A stretch of 64,000 bases of DNA, taken from positions 1,798,001 to 1,862,000 of the forward strand of contig NZ_CP109599.1 in the NCBI RefSeq assembly GCF_036231945.1. Direction: 5' to 3'. Below are positions 41,910 through 51,112 of this stretch, piece after piece. The notes below the pieces were generated by a model that saw only the letters and a program-made list of their open reading frames with translations, made no database searches and was not told the origin of the DNA. Every line of letters begins with the position of its first letter. Within the stretch, counting starts at the first letter, position 1. A program made the translations under genes and the position numbers. This stretch comes from Streptomyces sp. NBC_01429 (GTDB lineage: Bacteria > Actinomycetota > Actinomycetes > Streptomycetales > Streptomycetaceae).

Positions 41910-44021
41910 TCAGGCCGTCGCCGGTTGCTGGGCGCGGCTCACGTCGTACACCCCCGGTACGTCGCGCATCGCCCGCATCAGACCGGGCAGACCGGCGGCG
42001 TCGGGGAGTTCCAGCGTGTAGGTGTGGCGTACGCGCTGCTCGCTCGGCGGTTCGACGTTGGCCGCGACGATCGCGGCGCCGGCCGTCGCGATGGCCTCGG
42101 TGAGGTCGGCGAGCAGCCTGGGCCGGCCGAAGGACTCGGCGTAGAGCGTGACCCGGCACTCCGGCTCGTCCCCCCAGCTCACCGCGACCGGGGTCCGGTC
42201 GAGGGCGCGCATCCGCTCCACCGCGCGGCACTCGCGCCGGTGGACGGTGACCACGCCGCCGCGCACCGAGAAGCCGGTGACCGCGTCGGGCGGTACGGGG
42301 GTGCAGCAGCCTGCCAGCCGTACGGTCGCGCCCGGCAGGTCCACCACGGCGTTGGCGCCGCCCCGCCGGTCGGAGCTGACGGGCTGGGGCGTACGGGGCG
42401 CGGCGGCGGGCAGCCCCTCGGTCCCGGGGTGCGCCGCGAGCCAGCCGGTGATCGCGATCCGCGCGGCGGGGGTACGGGCGTGGTCGAGCCACTCGGGCGC
42501 GGGTCCCGAGGCCGCGTCCCGGTCCAGCAGCAGCTGGACCGTGTCGCCGTCCCGCAGGACGGTGCTCAGCGGCGCCAGCCGGCCGTTGACCCGCGCGCCG
42601 AGGCAGCCGTGGGCACCTTCGCCGTGCTGCGCGTACGCGGCGTCCACGCAGGTCGCCCCGGGCGGCAGCCCCAGCATGCCGCCCTCGGCGCGGAAGACGG
42701 TGATCTCGGCGTCCTGGGCCAGGTCCGCGCGCAGCGTCGTCCAGAAGGTGTCCGGATCGGTGGCGGCCTGCTGCCACTCCAGCAGCCGGGAGAGCCAGCC
42801 GGGCCGGGTCGGGTCGGCGCGCTCGCCGTCCGACGGTTCCGCGGCGGCCCGCGGATCCGTACGGTCCGGGCCCGTGCCGTTGTCTGCCGCGGTGTACGGA
42901 TTGCCGAGCGCGACGACGCCGGCCTCGGCGACCTTGTGCATCCGGTGCGTGCGGATGAGGACTTCGGCGACGGCGCCGTCCGGGCCCGCCACGGCGGTGT
43001 GCAGGGACTGGTACAGGTTGAACTTGGGCGCGGCGATGAAGTCCTTGAACTCGGAGATCACCGGGGTGAAGCAGGTGTGCAGCTCGCCGAGGACCGCGTA
43101 GCAGTCGGCGTCCTCCCCCACCAGCACCAGCAGCCTGCCGAAGTCCGTGCCGCGCAGTTCGCCGCGTTTGAGCCCGGACCGGTGCACGGAGACGAAGTGC
43201 CGGGGCCGCACCAGGACTTCCGCCGTGATGCCCGCCTCGCGCAGCACGCGCCTGACGTCCTCGGAGATGGCCGCGAGGGCGTCCCCCGCGGTGGCGTTGT
43301 CCGCGATCAGGGCGCGGGTGTGCGCGTACTCCTCGGGGTGGAGGATCGCGAACACCAGGTCCTCCAGCTCGGTCTTGAGCGCCTGGACGCCGAGGCGTTC
43401 GGCGAGCGGGATGAGGACGTCGTGGGTGACCTTGGCGATGCGGGCCTGTTTCTCGGGGCGCATCACGCCGAGGGTGCGCATGTTGTGCAGCCGGTCCGCG
43501 AGCTTGATCGACATCACCCGGACGTCGTTGCCGGTGGCGACGAGCATCTTGCGGAAGGTCTCGGGTTCGGCGGCGGCCCCGTAGTCGACCTTCTCCAGTT
43601 TGGTCACGCCGTCGACGAGATAGCAGACCTCGTCGCCGAACTCCGCCCTGACCTGGTCGAGCGTCACTTCGGTGTCCTCGACGGTGTCGTGGAGGAGCGA
43701 GGCCGTCAGGGTCGTTGTCTCCGCGCCCAGTTCGGCGAGGATCAGGGTCACGGCCAGCGGATGCGTGATGTACGGCTCGCCGCTCTTGCGGAACTGCCCC
43801 CGGTGGGAGGCTTCGGCGAGCAGGTACGCCCTGCGCAGTACGGCGAGATCGGCGTCCGGGTGGTGCGCGCGATGGGCGTCCGCGACATGCCCCATGGCGT
43901 CGGGCAGCCGGTCCCGGGAGGCGGGGCCGAGGAGCGCCGCCCTGCCGAGTCTGCGGAGGTCGATCCTGGGAAGGCCGCGTCTGCGGCTGTGGGCACCAGG
44001 GGTGGTGGCCTCTGCACTCAT
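41910..44021 (-). CDS. rshA: RelA/SpoT homologue RshA, (p)ppGpp hydrolase/synthetase-like
   Basis: 703 aa from the ATG at 44021 (GGAGG upstream). HD hydrolase domain: THPLAVTLILAEL, LLHDTVEDTEVT near residue 95 and IKLADRLHNMRTL near 165, all intact. Synthetase domain: FKDFIAAPKFNLYQSLHTAV near 345 and EVLIRTHRMHKVAEAG with the catalytic Glu, where RelA has EVQIRT. The usual DLxGxR motif is shortened to DFGR (TDFGRLLVLV near 305). TGS and C-terminal ACT domains follow (ITVFRAEGGMLGLPPGATCV; RVRHTYTLELPDAAGLPGLM). It corresponds to the second Streptomyces relA/spoT homologue, rshA, rather than relA. Synthetase strength is uncertain because of these changes. Confidence 0.88.
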   Translation of the reverse strand: MSAEATTPGAHSRRRGLPRIDLRRLGRAALLGPASRDRLPDAMGHVADAHRAHHPDADLAVLRRAYLLAEASHRGQFRKSGEPYITHPLAVTLILAELGAETTTLTASLLHDTVEDTEVTLDQVRAEFGDEVCYLVDGVTKLEKVDYGAAAEPETFRKMLVATGNDVRVMSIKLADRLHNMRTLGVMRPEKQARIAKVTHDVLIPLAERLGVQALKTELEDLVFAILHPEEYAHTRALIADNATAGDALAAISEDVRRVLREAGITAEVLVRPRHFVSVHRSGLKRGELRGTDFGRLLVLVGEDADCYAVLGELHTCFTPVISEFKDFIAAPKFNLYQSLHTAVAGPDGAVAEVLIRTHRMHKVAEAGVVALGNPYTAADNGTGPDRTDPRAAAEPSDGERADPTRPGWLSRLLEWQQAATDPDTFWTTLRADLAQDAEITVFRAEGGMLGLPPGATCVDAAYAQHGEGAHGCLGARVNGRLAPLSTVLRDGDTVQLLLDRDAASGPAPEWLDHARTPAARIAITGWLAAHPGTEGLPAAAPRTPQPVSSDRRGGANAVVDLPGATVRLAGCCTPVPPDAVTGFSVRGGVVTVHRRECRAVERMRALDRTPVAVSWGDEPECRVTLYAESFGRPRLLADLTEAIATAGAAIVAANVEPPSEQRVRHTYTLELPDAAGLPGLMRAMRDVPGVYDVSRAQQPATA

Positions 44022-44160
44022 GGGGAGCCTCCGGCAGCATCGACCGGCGGTGGATGAGCGGGAGCGCCCTCCGGGCCGGTGCTTGATGCTATCGAGCCCA
44101 CCACGTGGAGCAGTCCCGCTCCCGCCCGGCGTGAAACGGATCACCCATTCGAGCGATGCT

Positions 44161-45141
44161 TCAGGCGAGGGCCGTTTCGAGCCATACCGGGTCGATGTAT
44201 CCCTCGGCGACGATCACGGCGGGCCCGGCCATCTCGACGGAACCGTCGGGGTGTTCGGTGATGACGAGCCGTCCGCCGGGGAGATCGACGGTGTAGGTGA
44301 CGGGGGATCCGGTCACCGCGGGGTCCACGCCGTCCCTGCGGGCGGCGGCCACGGCCACCGCGCAGGCGCCCGTGCCGCAGGAGCGGGTCTCGCCCGAACC
44401 GCGCTCGTGGACCCGCATGGCGAGATGGCGCGGGCCCCGGTCGACGACGAATTCGGCGTTCACTCCGTCGGGGTAGGCGGAGGAGGGGGTGACGGCGGGC
44501 GCGGAGAGCAGGTTCCCGGCGTGCGCCAGGTCGTCGACGAACGCGACCGCGTGCGGATTGCCCATGTTGACGTTGCGCGCGGGCCAGGAGCGGTCGCCGA
44601 CCGAGACGCTCACGCCGTCGCCCCCGGGGAGCAGCGCCCGGCCCATGTGGACGGTGATGTCGCCGTCCAGCGCCTCGGAGCCGTCCAGCGCCTCGGAGCC
44701 GTCCACTCCCTCGGAGCCGCCGATCTCCTCGGAGCCGCCGGTCCTCTTGGAGCCGCCGGTCCCCTTGGAGAGGTGCACCCGCTTCACTCCGCCGCGGGTC
44801 GCCACGGCCAGGTCGCCCGCCTCCACGTGACCGGCGCGCTGGAGGTGGCGGGCGAAGACCCGGACCCCGTTGCCGCACATCTCGGCGATGGATCCGTCGG
44901 CGTTGCGGTAGTCCATGAACCACTCGGCCTCGCCCGCCATGGCGCGCGCCTCGGGGTGCGCCGCCGACCTGACGACGCGCAGCAGCCCGTCGCCGCCGAC
45001 GCCCGCCCTGCGGTCGCACAGGGCGGCCACGGCGCGCGGGGGCAGGTCGATGGCGTTGTCGGGGTCGGGGACGATCACGAAGTCGTTCTCGGTCCCGTGG
45101 CCCTTGAGGAAGGCGATCGGCGCGGTCTGCGAAGTGCTCAC
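44161..45141 (-). CDS. dapF: Diaminopimelate epimerase with repeat-expanded loop
   Basis: Converts LL- to meso-diaminopimelate for lysine and peptidoglycan. 326 aa versus about 270-290 for most. The GTG at 45141 is used; the ribosome site is weak. Catalytic Cys pair: DGSIAEMCGNGVRVFARHL near residue 95 and RSCGTGACAVAVAAAR near 258; GTENDFVIV near 16 and NMGNPHAVAF near 200 are conserved. Between residues about 127 and 160 is a run of degenerate hexapeptides such as GGSEEI and DGSEAL, encoded by an 18-bp tandem repeat, which is not part of the family fold and probably forms a surface loop. Confidence 0.93.
   Translation of the reverse strand: MSTSQTAPIAFLKGHGTENDFVIVPDPDNAIDLPPRAVAALCDRRAGVGGDGLLRVVRSAAHPEARAMAGEAEWFMDYRNADGSIAEMCGNGVRVFARHLQRAGHVEAGDLAVATRGGVKRVHLSKGTGGSKRTGGSEEIGGSEGVDGSEALDGSEALDGDITVHMGRALLPGGDGVSVSVGDRSWPARNVNMGNPHAVAFVDDLAHAGNLLSAPAVTPSSAYPDGVNAEFVVDRGPRHLAMRVHERGSGETRSCGTGACAVAVAAARRDGVDPAVTGSPVTYTVDLPGGRLVITEHPDGSVEMAGPAVIVAEGYIDPVWLETALA
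44663..44770 (-). repeat. 18-bp tandem repeat, six copies, inside dapF
   Basis: Six contiguous 18-bp units (44663-44680, -698, -716, -734, -752, -770). The first two are identical (CCGTCCAGCGCCTCGGAG); the others differ progressively. Each codes for six residues without frame change. Gradual divergence points to slippage-type growth. Confidence 0.93.
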
Positions 45142-45210
45142 TGATCCATCGTACGAGCAGCCACCGACACCGTCCGCCGGGCGGCGTCCGCACCCGTGAT
45201 CCGGCGGGTG

Positions 45211-45648
45211 TCAGCGCAGCCGGGCGACGCGCCAGACGGCCAGGGCCACCAGGGCGGCGGCCACCGTCACGTACAGCGCGATGACGCGCCAGTCGGGGCG
45301 TTCGCCGGAGGCGCGGGCCGGCAGGCCGGGCCAGGTGTGGCCGACGCGGCGGGCGGCCATCATGCCCCAGCCTGCCGCGCAGCAGCTGATCAGCAGCCCC
45401 AGCATGGCGACGACGGCGCCGCCGTCCCCGGTGCCGAAGGCGAGGGGGAAGGCGAACATCAGCGAGCCGATGGCGGCGAGCGCCACGATCGGGGCGAGTT
45501 GCCAGATCCGCAGGCGTCGCTGAGGGCGGAGTTCGACCTCGACCTCGGGGGTCACTGTCTCTTCTTCCGGCCCGTCAGGGCTCAGGCCCGGGGCGTCGTC
45601 CGCTGCCCTCGGTGCCGTGGGTTCTCTGTCGCGAGGGCCGGCCTCCAT
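45211..45648 (-). CDS. Conserved hypothetical membrane protein
   Basis: 145 aa from the ATG at 45648 (GGGAGG 13 bases upstream); an in-frame ATG 25 codons earlier is possible. The N-terminal 50 residues are acidic and disordered-looking (DGPEEETVTPEVEVELRPQR). Three hydrophobic segments follow: QLAPIVALAAIGSLMFAFPL, VVAMLGLLISCCAAGWGMMA and DWRVIALYVTVAAALVALAV. Family not recognised. It sits between dapF and miaA on the same strand. Confidence 0.65.
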   Translation of the reverse strand: MEAGPRDREPTAPRAADDAPGLSPDGPEEETVTPEVEVELRPQRRLRIWQLAPIVALAAIGSLMFAFPLAFGTGDGGAVVAMLGLLISCCAAGWGMMAARRVGHTWPGLPARASGERPDWRVIALYVTVAAALVALAVWRVARLR

Positions 45649-45773
45649 CGCCACGCGCCCTCCCAAGTCGGACTCCAGTGGTCGATCGATGCCCGATGGT
45701 CGACCGATGCTCGATGATGGCACGCCGTGGAGTACCGCAAGGGCGCCCTGAGCGTCCCGATGCCATCACGTGA

Positions 45774-46712
45774 TCAGGCTGTAACCGCTCGTTCGACCAA
45801 CGCCAGCGCCAGGTCGGGGAGTTCCCCCCGTTGCTCGGTTCCGCCGCCCAGCCAGTGCACGCGTGAGTCGCGGCGGAACCACGAATCCTGGCGGCGCGCG
45901 AAGCGTTTGGTGGCGCGTACGGTCTCGAAGCGCGCCTCCTCGTCGGTGCACTCGCCCGCGAGCGCCGCGAGCACCTGCTGGTAGCCGAGGGCGCGCGAGG
46001 CGGTGCGCCCCTCGCGCAGTCCCCGGGTCTCCAGGTCGCGCACTTCGTCGACGAGCCCCTCGTCCCACATCCGGTCGACGCGCCGCGCGATCCGCTCGTC
46101 CAGCTCCGGGCGGGCGACGTCGACGCCGATCTGCACGGTGTCGTAGACGGCTTCGTGGCCGGGCAGATTGGCGGTGAAGGGCTTGCCGGTGATCTCGATC
46201 ACCTCCAGCGCCCGGACGATCCGGCGGCCGTTGCTGGGCAGGATCGCGCGGCCCGCCTGCGGGTCGGCGGCGGCCAGCCGCGCGTGCAGCGCGCCGGAGC
46301 CGCGCAGGGTCAGCTCCGCCTCCAGCCGGGCCCGTACCCCGGGGTCGGTACCGGGGAAGTCGAGCGCGTCGATGGCGCCGCGTACGTACAGCCCGGAGCC
46401 TCCCACCAGCACGGGGGTACGGCCCGCCGCGAGCAGCCGGTCGATCTCCGTCCGGGCCCGCTTCTGGTACTCGGCGACGCTGGCGGCCTCGGTGACGTCC
46501 CAGATGTCGAGGAGATGGTGCGGGACGCCGGCACGTTCCTCGGTCGTCAACTTGGCCGTGCCGATGTCCATCCCCCGGTAGAGCTGCATGGAGTCGGCGT
46601 TGACGACCTCACCGCCGAGTTGCCGGGCGAGGTGAACGCCGAGATCTGACTTGCCGGCCGCGGTGGGACCGACGACGGCGATGACCCGCGGTGCGGTAGC
46701 TGCGCTTCTCAC
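45774..46712 (-). CDS. miaA: tRNA dimethylallyltransferase
   Basis: Adds the isopentenyl group to A37 of tRNAs that read U-starting codons; MiaB, encoded 2 kb away on the same strand, then methylthiolates it. 312 aa from the GTG at 46712; a longer ORF is not used. Walker-type loop VVGPTAAGKSDLGVHLA near residue 13, DSMQLYRGMDIGTAK near 38, and the dimethylallyl-transferase blocks VLVGGSGLYVRGAID and ALGYQQVLAAL are all present. Confidence 0.95.
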   Translation of the reverse strand: MRSAATAPRVIAVVGPTAAGKSDLGVHLARQLGGEVVNADSMQLYRGMDIGTAKLTTEERAGVPHHLLDIWDVTEAASVAEYQKRARTEIDRLLAAGRTPVLVGGSGLYVRGAIDALDFPGTDPGVRARLEAELTLRGSGALHARLAAADPQAGRAILPSNGRRIVRALEVIEITGKPFTANLPGHEAVYDTVQIGVDVARPELDERIARRVDRMWDEGLVDEVRDLETRGLREGRTASRALGYQQVLAALAGECTDEEARFETVRATKRFARRQDSWFRRDSRVHWLGGGTEQRGELPDLALALVERAVTA

Positions 46713-46887
46713 TGCCCCAGTCTCGCAAACTCGCGGGCTCCTGCCCGAACGAGTTACGCAGCGCCGCACGCCGGTGCGTACGCCGGTGGCCGCACGCCGG
46801 CGCGCGCGGCGCACGGCGCGCGATGCCGCCGCCGCGAGTAATCTGTGAGGTACATAGGCTGTTGTTTCCTCCGAGGGAAGGTGGCCC

Positions 46888-47133
46888 ATGGGCTTCCTGG
46901 ATTCACTGAAGGCCAAGATCGGTCCGGCCCGTGACAAGGTCACCGACCTCGCGCAGCAGCACGGGGACAAGATCGAGCAGGGACTGGACAAGGCTGCCCG
47001 TACGGTCGACGAGAAGACCAAGGGCAAGTACAGCGACAAGATCGGTACCGGCACGGACAAGGCGAAGGGCGCCCTGGACAAGCTCGCCCACAAGGACGAC
47101 GGAACTCCCCCGCCGCCCGCCGCCTCCTCTTGA
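46888..47133 (+). CDS. MT0933-like antitoxin-family small protein
   Basis: 81 aa, resembling the MT0933/Rv0909-type antitoxin family: MGFLDSLKAKIGPARDKVTD opening, strongly charged, with amphipathic helices and a KTKGKYSDKIGTGTDKAKG segment. GAAGG lies about nine bases before the ATG at 46888. No toxin-like gene is adjacent. The same family is very common as single genes in actinobacteria, so a toxin-antitoxin role cannot be concluded. It is divergent from miaA. Confidence 0.75.
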   Translation: MGFLDSLKAKIGPARDKVTDLAQQHGDKIEQGLDKAARTVDEKTKGKYSDKIGTGTDKAKGALDKLAHKDDGTPPPPAASS

Positions 47134-47148
47134 TCCACCGCACGCACA

Positions 47149-47189
47149 CCTGGGCGCGTCCCGCCGCCCGTCGGCGGGACGCGCCCAGG
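47149..47189. terminator. Terminator between antitoxin-like gene and LigB-like gene
   Basis: An 18-bp perfect repeat (47149-47166 with 47172-47189, CCTGGGCGCGTCCCGCCG), loop 5, located 15 bases after the antitoxin-like stop and facing the convergent gene. Confidence 0.85.
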
Positions 47190-47219
47190 CCATGTCCATG
47201 AACCGGACGCGGGGCGGTC

Positions 47220-47948
47220 CTAGGACCAGACGGCCACGAAGTAACCGACGCCGTACGGCGCGTCCTCGTACAGCAACTCGCCGCCCAGCCCCGCGCCCTG
47301 CGCCGCGCCCGCGAGCACCTGCCAGGGCGCCCGGCCCGCCGCCTTGAGCGCGCGGGCAGGTTCCGTTTCCAGCGCCAGCAGCCCCGGCACATCAGCGGCC
47401 GCCAGGGCCCGCGCCGCTTCCGCGTCGAAGGCCGGCGCCCGCTCGTCCAGATACCCGGGGGCCTTGACCGTACGGCAGGCACTGCCGTCGCCCATGACGA
47501 GCAGGGCCACCCGGTCGGCTCCCGCGGCGAGCTCCCGCCCCGCCCCGGCACAGTCCTCGGGGGCCAGCGCCTCCCCCACGCCCAGCCCCGATACCGGGGC
47601 GCCGCTCCAGAGGACGTGCTCCAGCAGCCAGGCGGCGACGGCAAGGGAGGCGGGCAGTTCGCGTCCCGCCGCCGATTCCGGCCCAGGCTCGGTGCGGACC
47701 CCGCCGAGTACGGCTTCGGAGTCGACGCCGAAGCCTCTGAAGGAGCCGACGGCGCCCTGCGGGTGGACCCCGAGGCCCGTCTCCCCCGCGGGGCCGACGA
47801 CGACCAGCCGGTCGGGGCGTGCGGCGGCCAGCACGCCGAGCGCCCGCGCGCACGCGGCGCGCGCGGCGTCGAGTTCGGGAGCGGCACCGGCGGCTACGGC
47901 GGGCACGAGCAGGGGCGGGCTGGGGCACACGGCGGCGGATACGAGCAT
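47220..47948 (-). CDS. Class III extradiol dioxygenase (LigB)-like protein
   Basis: 242 aa. The start MLVSAAVCPSPPLLVPAVAA, DRLVVVGPAGETG near residue 46 and VALLVMGDGSA near 145 fit the extradiol ring-cleavage dioxygenase class III B superfamily, in which actinobacterial MiaB-linked members are of unknown function. The Fe-binding His pair of true ring-cleaving enzymes is not visible, so catalytic activity is doubtful. It lies near miaB on the same strand. Confidence 0.75.
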   Translation of the reverse strand: MLVSAAVCPSPPLLVPAVAAGAAPELDAARAACARALGVLAAARPDRLVVVGPAGETGLGVHPQGAVGSFRGFGVDSEAVLGGVRTEPGPESAAGRELPASLAVAAWLLEHVLWSGAPVSGLGVGEALAPEDCAGAGRELAAGADRVALLVMGDGSACRTVKAPGYLDERAPAFDAEAARALAAADVPGLLALETEPARALKAAGRAPWQVLAGAAQGAGLGGELLYEDAPYGVGYFVAVWS

Positions 47949-48020
47949 GATCGGCAGCCTAAACGGCGCGACGCCCGGCCGTACCCGCGAGGAGCGGATG
48001 CCCCCTTCATGGGAAGGGCG

Positions 48021-48479
48021 TCACGGAGCGCCCGCGCCCGGCAGGTCCTCGCGGCCGAGCCAGGAGGGCACCTCCGGAACGTCCGCGTCCCAAGGGCGGG
48101 GCGGTTCCGGCGGCGGAGGAGGAGCAAGCGGCGGCGGAGGCAGCGGCGGATCCGCCCGGACCGGTTCGGCAGGCGGGGCGGGAGCCGGGGGCGGCGGGTC
48201 GCTGTCGTACAGCAGCTCGGCCACGGTGAACCGGCAGTGGAACTGCTGCCACACGCCCTCGATGACGAGCAGGTAGCCGTCCCCGTCCGCGTAGAGCCTG
48301 GTGCGTTTGGGATTGGCCGGATGCATGGGCGAGAAGCGTCTGGCGCGCCCGAGCAGCTCGGCCATCGCCTCTTCCCTGGTCCCGTCCACATGGGCCAGGA
48401 CATCGGGCGCCCACACCCGCTTCTGATTGCCGAATCCGAGATTCTGCTCGACGATCAGCCCCCACCTGGTGGCCGTCAC
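48021..48479 (-). CDS. Conserved hypothetical protein with Pro-rich tail
   Basis: 152 aa from the GTG at 48479, which overlaps the miaB stop as GTGA and so is translationally coupled. Residues 1-90 form a folded part ([40 protein letters not shown]) found beside actinobacterial miaB. Residues 95-130 are Pro/Ala-rich ([13 protein letters not shown] and similar). Unknown function. The coupling suggests co-expression with MiaB. Confidence 0.75.
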   Translation of the reverse strand: MTATRWGLIVEQNLGFGNQKRVWAPDVLAHVDGTREEAMAELLGRARRFSPMHPANPKRTRLYADGDGYLLVIEGVWQQFHCRFTVAELLYDSDPPPPAPAPPAEPVRADPPLPPPPLAPPPPPEPPRPWDADVPEVPSWLGREDLPGAGAP

Positions 48480-49963
48480 TCGACCGCGCAACCGCCCGTG
48501 ACCGCCGGAAGCGGGGCCGGGACCCCGACCGTGGGCAGTCCCAGCAGCACACCGGCCGGCTTCGGGGCGGAGGCGGCGTTCCGCCGCTCCCAGGCGTCAC
48601 CGGCGCGGGTGCGGCGCACCGCCGGGGCGGGTCCCTCGGCGAGCAGGTGGTGCGGGGCCGCGTAGGTGATCTCCACGGTCACCACATCGCCGGGCCGCAC
48701 CTCCTCGTCCGGCTTGGTGAAGTGGACGAGACGGTTGTCGGGGGCGCGGCCCGAGAGCCGGTGGGTGGCTCCGTCCTTGCGGCCCTCGCCCTCGGCGACC
48801 ATGACCTCCAGCGTCCGGCCGACCTGCTGCTTGTTCTCCTCCCAGGAGATCTCCTCCTGGAGGGCGGACAGCCGCATGTAGCGCTCCTGGACGATCTCCT
48901 TGGGGATCTGCCCGTCCATGTCGGCGGCCGGGGTGCCGGGGCGCTTGGAGTACTGGAAGGTGAACGCCTGCGCGAAGCGCGCCTCGCGCACGACCTTCAT
49001 CGTCTGCTCGAAGTCCTCCTCGGTCTCGCCGGGGAAGCCCACGATGATGTCGGTGGAGATGGCGGCGTGCGGGATCGCGGCGCGCACCTTGTCGATGATG
49101 CCCAGGTAGCGGTCCTGCCGGTACGAGCGGCGCATCGCCTTCAGGATCGGGTCCGAGCCGGACTGGAGCGGCATGTGGAGCTGCGGCATCACGTTCGGGG
49201 TCTCGGCCATCGCCGCGATCACGTCGTCCGTGAAGTCACGCGGATGCGGCGAGGTGAAGCGGACACGCTCCAGCCCCTCGATCGCGCCACAGGCGCGCAG
49301 CAGCTTGGAGAACGCCTCGCGGTCGCCCATGTCGGAGCCGTACGCGTTGACGTTCTGGCCGAGCAGCGTGATCTCGGAGACGCCCTCGGAGACCAGCGCC
49401 TCGATCTCGGCGAGGATGTCGCCGGGGCGGCGGTCCTTCTCCTTGCCGCGCAGCGCCGGGACGATGCAGAAGGTGCAGGTGTTGTTGCAGCCGACCGAGA
49501 TGGAGACCCACGCGGCGTACGCGGACTCGCGGCGGGTCGGCAGCGTGGAGGGGAACGCCTCCAAGGACTCCGCGATCTCGATCTGCGCCTCTTCCTGGAC
49601 GCGGGCGCGCTCCAGGAGGACCGGCAGCTTGCCGATGTTGTGCGTGCCGAAGACGACATCGACCCAGGGCGCGCGCCGCACGATGGTGTCGCGGTCCTTC
49701 TGCGCCAGGCAGCCGCCGACGGCGATCTGCATGCCGGGCCGCCTGGTCTTCATCGGCGCCAGCCGGCCGAGGTTGCCGTACAGCTTGTTGTCGGCGTTCT
49801 CCCGCACCGCGCAGGTGTTGAAGACGACAACATCGGCGTCCCCGTCGGCGCCTTCGGGCGCGCGGACGTATCCGGCTCCCTCCAGCAGGCCCGACAGCCG
49901 CTCGGAGTCGTGGACATTCATCTGGCACCCGTAGGTGCGCACCTCGTAAGTCTTCGCGCTCAT
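48476..49963 (-). CDS. miaB: tRNA-2-methylthio-N6-dimethylallyladenosine synthase
   Basis: Radical-SAM methylthiotransferase acting after MiaA on A37 of tRNA. 495 aa from the ATG at 49963. N-terminal domain: [20 protein letters not shown] with Cys ligands of one cluster, also [12 protein letters not shown] and GGCLAQ. Radical-SAM motif [20 protein letters not shown] near residue 165. TRAM domain at about 365-430. The C-terminal 60 residues are a variable extension. Confidence 0.95.
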   Translation of the reverse strand: MSAKTYEVRTYGCQMNVHDSERLSGLLEGAGYVRAPEGADGDADVVVFNTCAVRENADNKLYGNLGRLAPMKTRRPGMQIAVGGCLAQKDRDTIVRRAPWVDVVFGTHNIGKLPVLLERARVQEEAQIEIAESLEAFPSTLPTRRESAYAAWVSISVGCNNTCTFCIVPALRGKEKDRRPGDILAEIEALVSEGVSEITLLGQNVNAYGSDMGDREAFSKLLRACGAIEGLERVRFTSPHPRDFTDDVIAAMAETPNVMPQLHMPLQSGSDPILKAMRRSYRQDRYLGIIDKVRAAIPHAAISTDIIVGFPGETEEDFEQTMKVVREARFAQAFTFQYSKRPGTPAADMDGQIPKEIVQERYMRLSALQEEISWEENKQQVGRTLEVMVAEGEGRKDGATHRLSGRAPDNRLVHFTKPDEEVRPGDVVTVEITYAAPHHLLAEGPAPAVRRTRAGDAWERRNAASAPKPAGVLLGLPTVGVPAPLPAVTGGCAVE

Positions 49964-50080
49964 CTCGCCCACCAGGGTACGGGGTCCCGCGCGGCCGTCG
50001 CCCGGGGATTCCCGGGAGGCCCGTGGCGACCTCAAGCCAAGCCCTGGTCATCACGGGGAGTGAGCTGACAGGATCGGCAC

Positions 50081-51082
50081 ATGTTCACTTTCCCGGCCCG
50101 GCCCGGCAGGGCCCGCGTTCTCCAGGGCGCCGCGGCGTTCCTGGTGGTGCTCGGGCTGCTGTTGTGGTGGCTGCTGCCGATCGGGAAGTCGACGCCGAAC
50201 GGCTCGGTCGTCTTCAGCACGGGGGTGAACAGCGGGGTCTACGAGCGGTACGGAAAGCTGCTGAAGGAGGATCTCGGCCGCGATCTGCCCGATGTGTCGG
50301 TCGCGCTGCGGAGCAGCGAGGGATCGCAGGAGAACATCGCGCGGGTGGCCTCCGGTGACGCTCAGTTCACCATCGCCACGGCCGACGCGGTGGCGAAGTA
50401 CCAGATGGACGACAAGCCGGGCGCGGACCGGCTGAGCGGCTGTGCGCGCCTGTACGACGACTATGTGCAGCTGGTCGCCGCCAAGGACAAGAAGATCGGC
50501 TCCGTCGCCGACCTGGCCGGCCGGCGCGTGGGCGTGGGGCAGGACAGGTCGGGGGTCCGGCTGATAGCCGACCGGATCCTGACGGCCGCGGGGCTCGACC
50601 CGGAGAACGGGATCACCCCGGTCTCGTCCGGCATAGACACGATGCCGGGCCAGCTCGAACGGGGCGAGCTGGACGCCTTCTTCTGGTCGGGCGGGCTGCC
50701 GACCAGCACCATCCAGAAGCTGTCCAAGCGCTTCGCCATCAACCTGGTCCCGCTGACGCCCTCCCTGATCAACCAGTTGCACGCCTCGGGCGGGGCGGCC
50801 GCGCGCTATTACCGGTCCGCCGCGATGCCCGCGGACGCCTACGGCGAGGCGCAGGGGAACAAGGCGGTGCCGACCGTCGCGGTGGCCAATCTCCTGGTCA
50901 CCACGGACCGGGTCTCCACCGAGTTGGTGAAGGGCTTCACCCGTACCGTGATCAAGAGCCGGGACCGCATAGGCAAGGAGGTCCACCCCGCGCAGCTGGT
51001 GGACCTGCGGACCGCGATATACACGGACCCGCTCCCCCTGCACGAGGGCGCCCAGCAGTACTACCGGTCGGTCAAACCCTGA
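50081..51082 (+). CDS. TAXI-type solute-binding protein, membrane-anchored
   Basis: 333 aa. An N-terminal hydrophobic segment (FLVVLGLLLWWLLPIG near 25) without a clear cleavage site suggests a membrane anchor. The body is the TAXI periplasmic-binding family: FSTGVNSGVYERYGKLLKED, ALRSSEGSQENIARVASGDA, and VADLAGRRVGVGQDRSGVRL. TAXI proteins normally work with TRAP membrane subunits; none is adjacent. A thermophilic TAXI protein is known to bind glutamate/glutamine. Convergent with gluK, 30 bases away, which suggests but does not show a partner role. Confidence 0.85.
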   Translation: MFTFPARPGRARVLQGAAAFLVVLGLLLWWLLPIGKSTPNGSVVFSTGVNSGVYERYGKLLKEDLGRDLPDVSVALRSSEGSQENIARVASGDAQFTIATADAVAKYQMDDKPGADRLSGCARLYDDYVQLVAAKDKKIGSVADLAGRRVGVGQDRSGVRLIADRILTAAGLDPENGITPVSSGIDTMPGQLERGELDAFFWSGGLPTSTIQKLSKRFAINLVPLTPSLINQLHASGGAAARYYRSAAMPADAYGEAQGNKAVPTVAVANLLVTTDRVSTELVKGFTRTVIKSRDRIGKEVHPAQLVDLRTAIYTDPLPLHEGAQQYYRSVKP

Positions 51083-51112
51083 CGTCCCGACGAGCGCGCG
51101 GGGCACCGGGTC

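Noticed and set aside
46765..46800. Three CGYACGCCGG repeats in the miaA/antitoxin gap
   Set aside because: Spacing is irregular (12 and 14 bases) and the motif is simple GC-rich sequence; no support for a function.
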